47,984 nucleotides of DNA from Terriglobia bacterium (GCA_025350105.1 JANXYJ010000136.1:1-47984), one strand, 5' to 3'. Counted from the first letter of the stretch, positions 8,214 through 17,369 are shown. The notes: a model not told the origin generated them from the sequence alone. A program made the numbers and translations.

Positions 8214-9737
8214 ATGCTTTCGCGCATGATTCATACTGTTCGCCATCTGAAGCCGGTGCAGGTGTATGGCCGCGTGTATCGGCCGAAGCCGCGTTTGGTG
8301 AGTTGGGCCCCCGCACCGGAGTTGCGATTGTTGACGGGGCAGTGGCGTGAGGCGATTCAGCGCGAGAATGCGCAGCTGAGTGAGAACCGTTTCTTGTTTC
8401 TGAACCAGGAACGGGAAATCAAGACTTGGAACGACGAAAGGGTTCCCAAGCTGTGGTTGTACAATTTGCACTATTTTGATGCGCCCAATCGGCTGCTGGT
8501 TGATCGTTGGATCGCAGAAAACCCGGTGGGGGAGGGCAATGGGTGGGAGCCGTACCCGCTGTCGCTGCGGATCGTCAACTGGATCAAATGGCATTTGGCG
8601 GGGAAGGTTTTAGATGGCGCTGTTTTAGATACAGCGCAGCGAAACAGTTTGGCGGACCAGGCACGGTATTTATCGCAGAGCATTGAATACCATTTGTTGG
8701 CAAACCACCTGTTTGTGAATGCCAAGGCGCTGATTTTTGCAGGAACGTTTTTCGATGGGGACGAAGCGGCGCGCTGGTTGAGGACGGGGCTGACGATTCT
8801 GAACGCGCAAATCAAAGAGCAAGTGCTGAGCGATGGCGGGCACTTTGAACGCAGCCCGATGTATCACTCGCTGATTCTGGAAGACATTCTGGATTTGGTG
8901 AACTTAGCCGATGCGTACGGCACTTTGCGACAACGCGGCGAGTGGGCTGAATGTGGCGCCCGTATGTTGTGCTGGTTGAGCCAGCTGACACATCCAGACG
9001 GAGGCATTTCGTTTTTCAACGATTGTGCGTTCGGCATTGCGCCGGAGGTGGTTGCGTTACACGCTTACGCGGCGCGATTGGGACTGATGGCGGCTGATGT
9101 GAGGTTGGGCGAGAGCGGGTACATCCGGCTATCACATGAGAATACAGCGGTGCTTTTTGATGCGGCGGCGGTGGGGCCGGACTATCAACCGGGACACGCG
9201 CACGCGGATACATTGTCGTTTGAGTTGTCGCATCGGGGCCAGCGTATGTTGGTGAATTCGGGGACGTCGACTTATGGAAACGGAGCGCTGCGGCATTGGC
9301 AACGGTCGACCGCGGCGCACAATACGGCGACGGTGGATGGGCTGGATTCGTCAGAAGTGTGGAGCGCGTTTCGGGTGGCGAGGCGCGCGCGGCCGCTGGA
9401 GGTTCAATCCGACCACTGCAAGTTTGCCGAGGCCGGGCATTCAGGCTACCAGCGTTTGAGCGGTGTCATTATCCATCGGCGACGGCTGGAACTGGAAGCC
9501 GCGCAATTGCGCGTGATCGACAGTTTTGAAGGCTCTGGCGTTCACGACGTCAAGCTGTTCTTCCATTTGCACCCGGAAACCAAATGCAATCCGGTGCTGG
9601 ATCCGCAGCTGCGGGTGGCGGTTGAACCGAGCCAGTGGTATCTGGAGTTCAACGTGTCCGCACCCAATGTGACGATGGTTGGTTCCTGGACCGGCGAATG
9701 CCCGGCGAGGTTTATCAGTCACATTCCGCTTCCGTAA
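8214..9737 (+). CDS. Heparinase II/III family protein
   Basis: A 507-residue protein with the layout of heparinase II/III-like polysaccharide lyases: an N-terminal alpha/alpha-toroid part with LLANHLFVNAKAL and the hallmark GGHFERSPMYH (about 208-218), then a C-terminal beta-rich part with PGHAHADTLSFEL (H328, H330). No signal peptide is evident, which fits the cytoplasmic or membrane-associated versions found inside O-antigen and exopolysaccharide clusters beside WecB and AsnB genes. Whether it is a lyase or has another role in chain modification is not established for this subgroup. The start could also be ATG 8226. It follows the 29-bp repeats by six bases. Confidence 0.85.
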   Translation: MLSRMIHTVRHLKPVQVYGRVYRPKPRLVSWAPAPELRLLTGQWREAIQRENAQLSENRFLFLNQEREIKTWNDERVPKLWLYNLHYFDAPNRLLVDRWIAENPVGEGNGWEPYPLSLRIVNWIKWHLAGKVLDGAVLDTAQRNSLADQARYLSQSIEYHLLANHLFVNAKALIFAGTFFDGDEAARWLRTGLTILNAQIKEQVLSDGGHFERSPMYHSLILEDILDLVNLADAYGTLRQRGEWAECGARMLCWLSQLTHPDGGISFFNDCAFGIAPEVVALHAYAARLGLMAADVRLGESGYIRLSHENTAVLFDAAAVGPDYQPGHAHADTLSFELSHRGQRMLVNSGTSTYGNGALRHWQRSTAAHNTATVDGLDSSEVWSAFRVARRARPLEVQSDHCKFAEAGHSGYQRLSGVIIHRRRLELEAAQLRVIDSFEGSGVHDVKLFFHLHPETKCNPVLDPQLRVAVEPSQWYLEFNVSAPNVTMVGSWTGECPARFISHIPLP

Positions 9738-9760
9738 AATCCTCCGTCAAAAAGACTCCT

Positions 9761-10864
9761 GTGAAAATTCTTGTCGTGGCGGGCGCCCGGCCCAATTTCA
9801 TGAAGATTGCTCCCATTCTGGAAGCCCTGGCAATTCGGGGCGCCGGGAAGGATACGGTTACGTTCCGGCTGATTCACACTGGCCAGCACTATGATCGCGC
9901 GATGTCGGGCAGTTTTTTTTTGGAGCTAGGGATTCCGGAGCCGGACATCAATCTGGCGGTGGGGTCGGGTTCGCACGCCGAACAAACGGGGCGGGTGATG
10001 GTGGGTTTCGAAAAAGTGTGCCAGGATGAGCGGCCCGATTGGGTGATTGTTGTCGGCGACGTGAATTCGACGCTGGCTTGTTCGGTGACCGCGAAAAAGC
10101 TGGGCATTCGCGTGGCGCACGTGGAAGCGGGTTTACGTTCCGGTGATATGGCGATGCCGGAGGAGATCAATCGTCTGTGCACGGACGCGGTGTCGGATCT
10201 ATTGTTCACCACCGATGAACTGGCGGGCGATAATCTGCGGCGTGAAGGCGTGGCGCCGGGGAAGATTGCGTTCGTGGGCAATACCATGATCGACACGTTG
10301 TTGCGCAACAAAGCCCGCGCGATGGAATCGGTGTTGCCGGAAGGCGTAATCGAGAAACAGTATGCCGTGCTGACGCTGCATCGTCCCTCGAATGTGGATA
10401 GCGCGGCGGCGTTGCGGCGCATCTTTGAACCGGTACGCGAATTGGCGCGCATTTTGCCGGTGGTGTTTCCGGTGCATCCACGGACCAGAGCGAATCTGAC
10501 CGCGTTCAGTCTTTTGAATGCGGACGACAACAATATTCGCCTGATTGAGCCGCTGAGTTATTTGCCGTTTATTGGCTTGATTGCGCGGGCGAAGATGGTG
10601 CTGACCGATAGCGGTGGCATTCAAGAAGAGACGACCGTTTTAGGCGTACCGTGCATCACGATGCGCGAAAACACGGAGCGGCCAATCACCTGTACGGTGG
10701 GCACCAATATTTTGGCGGGCACCGACCCGGCGCAAATCCGGCTGGCAATTTCTTCCGTGCTGCAAGGCACAATTCGATCCGGCGCCATTCCGGATAAATG
10801 GGACGGCCACGCGGCGGAGCGCATCGTGACCAGGCTTTTGGATGAACATTCTGTTTCTGGCTGA
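9761..10864 (+). CDS. wecB: UDP-N-acetylglucosamine 2-epimerase (non-hydrolysing)
   Basis: A 367-residue GT-B-like epimerase interconverting UDP-GlcNAc and UDP-ManNAc in the cytoplasm. It shows the family signatures VAGARPNFMKIAP at the N-terminus, HVEAGLRSGDMAMPEEINR in the middle, and DSGGIQEETTVLGVPC with ENTERP near the C-terminus. GTG 9761 is chosen because the family starts immediately before KILVVAGARPNF; an in-frame stretch upstream overlaps the heparinase gene and is not family-like. The 3' end overlaps the next gene by 23 bases. The product could supply ManNAc for a WecG-type transferase such as the one at 33105-34076. Confidence 0.93.
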   Translation: MKILVVAGARPNFMKIAPILEALAIRGAGKDTVTFRLIHTGQHYDRAMSGSFFLELGIPEPDINLAVGSGSHAEQTGRVMVGFEKVCQDERPDWVIVVGDVNSTLACSVTAKKLGIRVAHVEAGLRSGDMAMPEEINRLCTDAVSDLLFTTDELAGDNLRREGVAPGKIAFVGNTMIDTLLRNKARAMESVLPEGVIEKQYAVLTLHRPSNVDSAAALRRIFEPVRELARILPVVFPVHPRTRANLTAFSLLNADDNNIRLIEPLSYLPFIGLIARAKMVLTDSGGIQEETTVLGVPCITMRENTERPITCTVGTNILAGTDPAQIRLAISSVLQGTIRSGAIPDKWDGHAAERIVTRLLDEHSVSG

Positions 10865-12209
10865 CAATTTTCCTCCGGAGAAGAACGCACAGGCGTCGCG
10901 GGTTTACGAACGCGCTTGCCATTGGGTGCGGTGGGGGCATCAGGTAACGGTGATTACCTGTGCGCCGAATTTTCCGGAAGGAAGAGTATACGAAGGCTAC
11001 GCCAACAAGTGGTACCAGGTGGAGGAGCGCGGCGGGATCCGGGTGGTGCGGGTGAAGACGTTCATCGCGGCCAACGCGGGCACGATGAAACGCGTGCTGG
11101 ATTTTCTGTCCTATATGGTGATGGCGTTTTTCGCCGGCACGTTTGAACCGCAGCCGGACGTCGTTGTGGCCACTTCTCCGCAGTTTTTTACGGCAATCGC
11201 GGGATGGGCGCTTTCGGTGGTGCAACGGAGACCGTTTGTGTTCGAGCTTTCCGACTTGTGGCCCGATTCGATTGTAGCCGTAGGGGCGATGAAGCAAAGC
11301 CCTGCCTTGCGGGCCATTGAGAAAGTGGAGCTGTTTTTGTACCGGCGGGCGGCAAAGATTGTTGCGTTGACGGGAGGGTTCAAAGACAATCTGGTGCGGC
11401 GCGGAATTTCCGCGGACAAGATTGCGGTGGTGAACAACGGAGTGGAACTAAGCCAATTTTCACCGCGGCCACGCAAAGACGAGCTGGCGGAACATTGGGG
11501 CGTGGCGGCCGATGAATTGGTGGTGGGTTACATCGGCACGCTGGGGATGGCGCACGGACTGGATAACGTTTTGCGCGCGGCGGAATTGGTGGGCGAGGCC
11601 CGGGTGCGGTTTCTGATGGTGGGACCGGGCGCGGAGCGGGAAAGCTTGATCACGGAAGCGCAACGGCGCGGGCTGAGCAACGTCACGTTTGTTCCGCCGC
11701 AACCGAAAGACGCGATTGCCGACTTTTGGAGTTTGTGCCACGTGGCGCTGGTGCATTTGAAGGATACGCCGTTATTTGAAACTGTGATTCCATCGAAAAT
11801 ATTTGAAGCGATGGGCATGGGGTTGCCGATTTTGCTGGCGGCACCGGCGGGCGAAGCCAGCAAAATCCTGCTGGAAGAGGGCGCGGGGATCTTCATTGCT
11901 CCTGGCGATCCGCAGGCGTTGGCTGAGGCAGTGTTAACGCTAGAGCGTGATGAAACGCAGTTGTGCCAGTTCGCGAAGGCGAGCTTTGAAGCGGCGCCCC
12001 GACATACGCGAGAACGTCAGGCAGAAGAGATGCTGGTGGCCCTAAAGTCTGCCTGCTGCCTGCCGATGTTTGCTGATACTCGGGCAATTGAGATTCAGGA
12101 AGATACAAAGGGTGAGACTCAAGCCGTGATTGATATGCCGAGGAGCGTACGTATTAATAGCGACGCCAATCACGCAGGCATGACCGCGCAGGCCGGTTCG
12201 TCAAAGTAG
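10842..12209 (+). CDS. GT4 family glycosyltransferase, WbuB-like
   Basis: A 455-residue GT-B enzyme of the WbuB/WcaI type. The N-terminus MNILFLADNFPPEKNAQ is characteristic, followed by VTVITCAPNFPEGRVYEGY. The donor site reads IPSKIFEAMGMGLPILLA, as in WbuB-type transferases that use UDP-FucNAc or similar donors; the actual donor is not predictable here. A tail of roughly 50 residues after the last domain, containing paired cysteines (ACCLPMF), is not part of the usual fold. The start lies inside the end of wecB, giving translational coupling. Confidence 0.87.
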   Translation: MNILFLADNFPPEKNAQASRVYERACHWVRWGHQVTVITCAPNFPEGRVYEGYANKWYQVEERGGIRVVRVKTFIAANAGTMKRVLDFLSYMVMAFFAGTFEPQPDVVVATSPQFFTAIAGWALSVVQRRPFVFELSDLWPDSIVAVGAMKQSPALRAIEKVELFLYRRAAKIVALTGGFKDNLVRRGISADKIAVVNNGVELSQFSPRPRKDELAEHWGVAADELVVGYIGTLGMAHGLDNVLRAAELVGEARVRFLMVGPGAERESLITEAQRRGLSNVTFVPPQPKDAIADFWSLCHVALVHLKDTPLFETVIPSKIFEAMGMGLPILLAAPAGEASKILLEEGAGIFIAPGDPQALAEAVLTLERDETQLCQFAKASFEAAPRHTRERQAEEMLVALKSACCLPMFADTRAIEIQEDTKGETQAVIDMPRSVRINSDANHAGMTAQAGSSK

Positions 12210-12249
12210 AGACCGTTGACATAGTCCGTCGAAACCAAAGCCGTCAAAC

Positions 12250-13782
12250 ATGTACTCGCTGTTGCTTTTGGGCATTTGCGCATTTGTCTTTGCGCTGGTG
12301 CTTACGCCGGTTGTGCGTAATTTGGCTAAACATTTCGGGTTTGTGGATCAACCGGATGCCGGCCGTAAGCTGCATCAACTGCCGATTCCGCGTCTGGGTG
12401 GGGTTGCGGTCTTTATTTCGTACCTGCTGGCCTATGGGGTTTTGTTGGCGGCCGGATTTGCGGCCACGCATGAAGTCCGGCGCGGGTATCCGATGGCGAA
12501 CCGGATGCTGCCCGCGATGCTAGTGGTTTTTGTGTTGGGCATTATCGACGATATCCGGCCCATCCGTGCGTGGCAGAAATTCGCGGGGCAAATTGTGGCG
12601 GCCACCATGGTTTACTTCGCAGGGGTTCATGTGGGCGGGTTCGGGGTGTATAAGCTGCATGACTGGTGGAGTCTGCCGGCCACAATCCTCTGGTTGGTGT
12701 TGTGCACCAACGCGATCAACTTGATTGACGGAGTGGATGGTTTGGCGGCGGGTGTGTGCGTGTTTGCCACCATCACGACGATGCTGGCCGCGCTGCTGCA
12801 GAACAACATTGACCTAGCGCTGGCGGTGGCTCCGCTGCTGGGGTGTTTGCTGGGCTTTTTGCGTTACAACTTTAATCCCGCCACCATTTTCCTGGGCGAT
12901 TCCGGGAGCTTGGTGGTGGGCTTTTTTCTGGGTTGTTGTTCCATTCTATGGAGCCAGAAGAGCGCGACGATTCTGGGCATGACGGCGCCGTTGCTGGCAC
13001 TATCGATTCCGCTACTGGATACATTGCTCGCGGTAGTGCGGAGATTCATGCGCAATCAACCGATTTTTACGGCGGATCGTGGGCATATACATCATCGGCT
13101 GCTGGATCGTGGTTGGACGCCGCGCCGGGTTGCGCTGGTGATCTACGGATTCAGTGCGCTGTCCGCGGTTCTGGCCTTGTGCCTGATGAACAAGAGTTTC
13201 CAGGGCGCGGTGATTGTGATTTTCTGCGTTGCCACTTGGATTGGCGTACAGCATTTGGGTTACGTGGAATTCGGTGTGGCGGGGCGCATGTTTATGGAGG
13301 GTGCGTTCCGGCGTCTGCTGAACACCAACATTGCGCTGCGAACGTTTGAAGAGAGTCTGCGCAATGCCGCGGAGCCTGATGATTGCTGGCAGGTGATCCG
13401 AAGCAGCGCGCGTGAATTCGGTTTCCAAACCGTCGAGATGTCTTTGAATGGAAGGCACTACTCACTTGCGGACGCGCCACTGGCCCATCCATTGGGGGCA
13501 TCGCATAGCGCGAATCGTCTGGGAGACCAAGCCTGGAAAGTCCGCATACCTCTTTCCGAGGCCGATTTTATCGCGCTGACTCGGCCATTCGGAGATCATA
13601 CCGGGCACAATGTGATTGCGCCCTATGCGGAATGCGTCCGGCGTTTGATGGAACCCAAGCTGGCCAACTTCCAGCGCCCCATGGTGACCATGGCGGAAAC
13701 GGAAACCGCCGGCTTACTTCGTTTCCAAGCCGCGACGGCTGGGGCGGAGTTTGCCGCTGCAGAGCAGACAGTCCGCTCCTGA
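12250..13782 (+). CDS. MraY/WecA-type polyprenyl-phosphate sugar-1-phosphate transferase with C-terminal domain
   Basis: A 510-residue polytopic inner-membrane enzyme that loads the first HexNAc-1-phosphate onto undecaprenyl phosphate. Catalytic motifs are all present: D100-D101 (IIDDIRP), NLIDGVDGL with D160 and D163, FLGDSGS at 215-220, and the HIHHRL histidines at 279-282. The hydrophobic enzyme core ends near residue 345. The remaining ~165 residues are soluble, begin around ALRTFEESLRNA and include the pattern PDDCWQVIRSSAREFGF. A similar tail is found in the paralog at 30263-31777. The gene closes the plus-strand cluster; its stop codon lies in a duplicated 13-bp unit. Confidence 0.9.
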   Translation: MYSLLLLGICAFVFALVLTPVVRNLAKHFGFVDQPDAGRKLHQLPIPRLGGVAVFISYLLAYGVLLAAGFAATHEVRRGYPMANRMLPAMLVVFVLGIIDDIRPIRAWQKFAGQIVAATMVYFAGVHVGGFGVYKLHDWWSLPATILWLVLCTNAINLIDGVDGLAAGVCVFATITTMLAALLQNNIDLALAVAPLLGCLLGFLRYNFNPATIFLGDSGSLVVGFFLGCCSILWSQKSATILGMTAPLLALSIPLLDTLLAVVRRFMRNQPIFTADRGHIHHRLLDRGWTPRRVALVIYGFSALSAVLALCLMNKSFQGAVIVIFCVATWIGVQHLGYVEFGVAGRMFMEGAFRRLLNTNIALRTFEESLRNAAEPDDCWQVIRSSAREFGFQTVEMSLNGRHYSLADAPLAHPLGASHSANRLGDQAWKVRIPLSEADFIALTRPFGDHTGHNVIAPYAECVRRLMEPKLANFQRPMVTMAETETAGLLRFQAATAGAEFAAAEQTVRS

Positions 13783-13801
13783 GTTGATCTCCTGAGTTGA
13801 T
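13776..13801 (+). repeat. 13-bp tandem duplication spanning a stop codon
   Basis: The unit ctcctgagttgat occurs at 13776-13788 and again at 13789-13801. The TGA at 13780-13782 in the first copy is the stop codon of the MraY-type gene. Confidence 0.9.
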
Positions 13802-13841
13802 CTCATGGGATGGGTCTAGCGCAGGCCCAGGTTATTCACTA

Positions 13842-13869
13842 AACGGTTGGCCGGACCGGTCATTCCGTT
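13842..13869. terminator. Possible hairpin between convergent genes
   Basis: An imperfect stem (aacgg with ccgtt outside, tggccg with cggtca inside, 3-nt loop) lies between the convergent MraY-type and VOC genes. There is no T-tract on either side, so this is a weak terminator candidate. Confidence 0.25.
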
Positions 13870-13915
13870 GTGGCAATCGCAGCGCTGAATCGCTTGTAAG
13901 TCATGGCCATTTGAT

Positions 13916-14380
13916 TTACGCACCCACGATCTGAACGGCCATCCCTTCCGGGTCGATGATGTGAAAGCCAGCATCCAAGTTGTCTTCGGCCTTGACGCCT
14001 TTGGCCAGCAGTTCGCGCGTCACGGCATCTTTGTTGAACTTCTCAACGCCGATGGCGAAGTGATCGACTACGCCGGTGGGGCTCTTATGATGCAGCGAGA
14101 CGTACACTTTCCCCACGCCCAGGCGGACAATTTCGTTGGGCTTGTCTGCGCTCAAAATAGTCATGCCGAATATTTTTTGATAAAAGGCGATGGAGCGGGG
14201 CAGGTCCGTCACCTGAATGCTGACGTGATCGATCTTGGCGGCTTTCATGCTGATGTCTTGCGCCTCTGCAACGGTCGCCGCGCCGCCGGTGGCCAGAAGT
14301 GCCAGACCTTGCGTCAACTGGCGGCGAGTGAGTGAACCTTTTTCAAAGCGATCTAGTAATTTTGCAATGATGGCTTCCAT
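13916..14380 (-). CDS. VOC (glyoxalase/bleomycin-resistance) family protein with twin-Arg-like leader
   Basis: A 154-residue protein. Residues 1-42 form a leader with TRRQLTQGLALLATGG, resembling a twin-arginine export signal, followed by a single VOC domain (IDHVSIQVTDLPRSIAFYQKIFGM ... GFHIIDPEGMAVQIVG, quoted as its two ends). VOC proteins bind a metal and act on small molecules; the substrate is unknown. A strong AAGGAG lies upstream of the ATG. It sits 22 bases downstream of the PQQ dehydrogenase start-to-stop unit on the same strand and is probably co-transcribed with it. Confidence 0.8.
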   Translation of the reverse strand: MEAIIAKLLDRFEKGSLTRRQLTQGLALLATGGAATVAEAQDISMKAAKIDHVSIQVTDLPRSIAFYQKIFGMTILSADKPNEIVRLGVGKVYVSLHHKSPTGVVDHFAIGVEKFNKDAVTRELLAKGVKAEDNLDAGFHIIDPEGMAVQIVGA

Positions 14381-14402
14381 TGTTTCTCTCCTTGTTCGGT
14401 GT

Positions 14403-16040
14403 TTACTTCAGGCCGTAGACGAACAAACTACTGCCCGCGGCGAAGGCCAGGTATTGTTTGCCGTTCACTTGATAGGTGATGGGACCCATGGCTACTTCAC
14501 CGCCGGCATTCACACGCCACAACATTTTGCCATTGCGCGCGTCTAATGCCTGGAAATACCCTTCGCGCCCACCGGTGAAAAGCAGATCGCTGGCGGTGGA
14601 CAAAATGCCGCTTTGCGTGACGTCGGCCATCTTGAATTCCCATTTTTTCTGACCGGTGATGGGGTCGAGCGCCTGCACCATGCCATAACCGTCGCCGTCG
14701 TTGCTGGCGCTCAACTGCGGGCCGCGTACTCCTTGCCGCGTCGCATTGACCACGCCACCGGTAAAGCGTTTGCCCTCTTCAAAAGGGGCTTCGGTCTTCT
14801 TGAACGACGCATGCACGCCTTCCCACGCGTTGACGTAGAACAAACCTGTGTGCGGACTAAAGGAGGGCGAAAACCAATTCGTGCCTCCGCTCTGGCTGGG
14901 ATAAATATCGGTGCCTTCGGGGGAGGGCGCGACGCCGTTAATACGCATGGGGCGACCCGCTTCGTCCAGACCCTTCGTCCAGGTGACTTTAACGAAGGGA
15001 GTGCCTTTCAGAAATTTGCCAGTGACGCGGTCAATGGCGTAGAAGAATCCATTGCGGTTGGCCCACAGCATTACTTTGCGCGGCTGCGGACGGCCACTGA
15101 CATCCGGCCAATTGATGTTGGCCAATACGGGCACCTGCACGGCGTCATAATCAAAATCATCATGCGGCGTGAATTGGAAATACCATTTCAGTTTGCCGGT
15201 ATCGGCGTCCAGGGCCACAACACAATCGCTATATAGATTGTCGCCGCCACGTTTGTCGCTATTGTAATCGGGGCCGGGATTGCCAACGCCCCAGTAAGTG
15301 AGATTGGTTTCGGGATCGTAGGAGCCGGTCACCCACACGGAAGCTCCGCCGTGCATCCAGGAATCGCCCGCCCAGGTTTCGTTCCCAGGTTCGCCCTTGC
15401 CGGGGATGGTGTAAAAGCGCCAGAGTTCGTTGCCCGTGTTGACGTCATACGCGGCGATGAAACCGCGAATGCCAAATTCGGCACCGGCAGTGCCCACGAT
15501 CACTTTGTCTTTGATGATCAGCGGCGCGTGGGTCATTGCATAACCGGCCTCCGCTTTGGCGATTTCTTTATCCCACAGAAGTTTTCCGGTGGCTGCGTTG
15601 ACGGCCACCAGGTGCGCGTCGATGGTGGCCATGTAAAGTGTAGTGCCGGAGATCGCTACTCCGCGATTCACCCGCCCGCAGCAGGGCCGGGCTTCGCGTG
15701 ATGGCGAATAGGAATAAATCCACTTCAGTTCGCCAGTGGCCGCGTCCATCGCGACAATGTCGTTCGGCGCCTGTGTCAGGTACATGGTGCCGTCGACGAC
15801 CAAGGGCGTCGCTTCAAATTTTTCGGTAGATCGCTGCTGGAAAGCCCATTGCAGCTGGAGACCATTCACGTTTGCGGGAGTGATCTGCGTGAGCGCGCTG
15901 TAGCGCTGGCTGGAGAAATCGCCGCCGTAGGTGAGCCAATTCTGCGGCTCCTTCGCCGTGTTTAGGAGGCGGTCGTGGGTGACCTGTGCGTTCAACGAAA
16001 GGAAAGAGGCGGCGAGAAGGATGAAATGGCGAGACTGCAT
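14403..16040 (-). CDS. PQQ-dependent alcohol dehydrogenase, methanol/ethanol type
   Basis: A 545-residue periplasmic quinoprotein with an eight-bladed propeller. MQSRHFILLAASFLSLNAQ is a signal peptide; the ATG at 16040 has AAAGGAG upstream, so the longer open frame is not used. Diagnostic features are the vicinal cysteine pair C120-C121 (RPCCGRVNRG), N254 in GVGNPGPDYN, and the catalytic region TPHDDFDYDAV with D297 and D299. Repeated 'ALDADTGKLKW' tryptophan-docking motifs are seen. There is no C-terminal haem-binding CXXCH, so electrons must go to a separate cytochrome, which is not encoded nearby. The second aspartate of the DYD motif is the position associated with lanthanide binding in XoxF-like enzymes. 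Confidence 0.9.
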   Translation of the reverse strand: MQSRHFILLAASFLSLNAQVTHDRLLNTAKEPQNWLTYGGDFSSQRYSALTQITPANVNGLQLQWAFQQRSTEKFEATPLVVDGTMYLTQAPNDIVAMDAATGELKWIYSYSPSREARPCCGRVNRGVAISGTTLYMATIDAHLVAVNAATGKLLWDKEIAKAEAGYAMTHAPLIIKDKVIVGTAGAEFGIRGFIAAYDVNTGNELWRFYTIPGKGEPGNETWAGDSWMHGGASVWVTGSYDPETNLTYWGVGNPGPDYNSDKRGGDNLYSDCVVALDADTGKLKWYFQFTPHDDFDYDAVQVPVLANINWPDVSGRPQPRKVMLWANRNGFFYAIDRVTGKFLKGTPFVKVTWTKGLDEAGRPMRINGVAPSPEGTDIYPSQSGGTNWFSPSFSPHTGLFYVNAWEGVHASFKKTEAPFEEGKRFTGGVVNATRQGVRGPQLSASNDGDGYGMVQALDPITGQKKWEFKMADVTQSGILSTASDLLFTGGREGYFQALDARNGKMLWRVNAGGEVAMGPITYQVNGKQYLAFAAGSSLFVYGLK

Positions 16041-16099
16041 GGCGTAGAAGGCTCCTTTGGGACATGATACGCCATGTTTCCTGGCACGGTACCGGTTCC

Positions 16100-16514
16100 T
16101 TAAATAACCGCGATCCCGCCCCACTCCACAATCCGCTGGTCGGATGTCAATAACTTCAGGTTGTGGCAGCGGGCTGTTGCGATGATGATGCGGTCTGCGG
16201 GGTCGGAGGGTGCTCCGCCTAACTGCATCGATGCTACGGCAACTTGCGGCGTGAGGGGAAGAACGTCAATCCAGGGGGTGATCAACCATCCCCTGCAGCC
16301 AGACATCGACGGGACCGTCAATGCGCACGCGTCCGCGAGAAACTACTTGGGCCAGCTCCCAGAGGCTGATGGCGGAGACGGCGACCAGCTGGCCTCGACG
16401 TTCTGCCATCAGCAACACGCGCGCCTGGGATTTCGTTCGCTTCGAAGGTTGATTGCGCCAGCGGAACCACACGTGGGTGTCTGCCAGCAGGGAGGCTACT
16501 TCAGGCATTCCCAC
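16100..16514 (-). pseudogene. VapC-like PIN-domain toxin, frameshifted
   Basis: Two reading frames together encode one PIN-domain ribonuclease. The first part (from 16514 or ATG 16508) carries LLADTHVWFRW and VSAISLWELAQVV, the second carries DVLPLTPQVAVAS, DPADRIIIATAR and LLTSDQRI, in the order of a normal VapC. The switch falls at a run of five G (five C on the coding strand) at 16274-16278; removing one base would restore a continuous protein reading VDHPWIDVLPLT. As it stands translation ends with HPLD. Acid residues of both halves of the PIN site are retained, so the lesion is either recent or a homopolymer sequencing error. It lies three bases after the antitoxin stop. Confidence 0.8.
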
Positions 16515-16517
16515 TCG

Positions 16518-16733
16518 TCAGTAAGTGTCGAAGTTGACGATGTCGCCGATCTCTTCGGCGGTGCCCGCCATGCCGCCCATCAAGGGCCGCACGGACTGCG
16601 AGGTTTTGGTAACCCTTGCGACTGGCTTCCCGTGTTTGGTGACCACCACCACCAGACCTGTCCGCGCCACGTCATCCAGAATGCGGAGGCATTTGGCTTT
16701 GAACTGGGTCGCGGAAATCGTTTGGTCGGGCAT
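16518..16733 (-). CDS. Phd/YefM-type antitoxin
   Basis: A 71-residue protein of the Phd/YefM fold: ISATQFKAKCLRILDDV at the N-terminus, followed by VVVVTKHGKPVARV, which forms the DNA-binding dimer in this family. The C-terminal part would neutralise the toxin. It forms a two-gene unit with the PIN-domain gene immediately downstream, which is frameshifted, so the antitoxin may be an orphan. Confidence 0.82.
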   Translation of the reverse strand: MPDQTISATQFKAKCLRILDDVARTGLVVVVTKHGKPVARVTKTSQSVRPLMGGMAGTAEEIGDIVNFDTY

Positions 16734-16774
16734 GCTTCACCGTAGCCTGAAAATGACCAGTTTTAAGGTCAGTT

Positions 16775-17347
16775 TCATTTTTTGGCCGCGGGTGGCGGAG
16801 GCTGACTGGATGGCGGCACGACTCCGTTCATCCGCGCATAGACCACCATCTGCCCGTAGTGATCGAACGAGTGCCAGGTGACCATGCTGGCGGCTTCCAG
16901 GCGCATCATGTCGCCGCCGAAGGGGCCTTTCACTTTATCCAGCTGATTTTTGGCGGTGAGCGTGGCGATGGATTTGTGTCCGTAGGCGAAGGCGCCTTTT
17001 AGGTACGTCACGATTTGGTCTTTCGTGGTCAGCGAATCGGGTCCGTTGTCGCCGGTGCCAATATCGACCGGAGGCTTTTCGCCTAGCGCCGCGGAGGACA
17101 CCATATAAATGATGGTGGCCATGTGCTTGGCCTGCTGCGCGAAAGTGCGAACGCCTTTGAACTGCGCGCCTTTGATACCGGCACTTTCCGGCGAGAAGTT
17201 GTATTTGTCGGCGGGCATGGCCTGGGCCAAGCCGACGGCGTCATGTTCCGCTTCCTTGAGTTCACCGTCAAAGTAGGTGGAGATGGGTTCGGCCGCGAAG
17301 AGAGGAGCGGCAATCACGAACACCGTTGCGAAAAAGGTAGTCTTCAT
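16775..17347 (-). CDS. Secreted DinB-like protein
   Basis: A 190-residue protein with a signal peptide (MKTTFFATVFVIAAPLFA) and a DinB-like four-helix bundle. Histidines compatible with the DinB metal triad are present (QQAKHMATIIY, YGHKSI, WHSFDHYGQMVVY). The C-terminus ends in a proline-rich tail (PPSSQPPPPAAKK). The ATG at 17347 has AGGAGA upstream and starts the signal peptide. DinB proteins with an export signal recur in acidobacterial genomes; their role is unknown, with thiol-transferase-like activity known only for other members. Confidence 0.75.
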   Translation of the reverse strand: MKTTFFATVFVIAAPLFAAEPISTYFDGELKEAEHDAVGLAQAMPADKYNFSPESAGIKGAQFKGVRTFAQQAKHMATIIYMVSSAALGEKPPVDIGTGDNGPDSLTTKDQIVTYLKGAFAYGHKSIATLTAKNQLDKVKGPFGGDMMRLEAASMVTWHSFDHYGQMVVYARMNGVVPPSSQPPPPAAKK

Positions 17348-17369
17348 AGTGGTTCTCCTATCTTCACGC

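Noticed and set aside
13961-14335. Plus-strand open frame opposite the VOC gene
   Set aside because: It is the antisense of a gene with clear family motifs and a strong ribosome-binding site.
14403-16040. Haem-containing quinohaemoprotein
   Set aside because: No CXXCH haem-binding motif is present in the protein.
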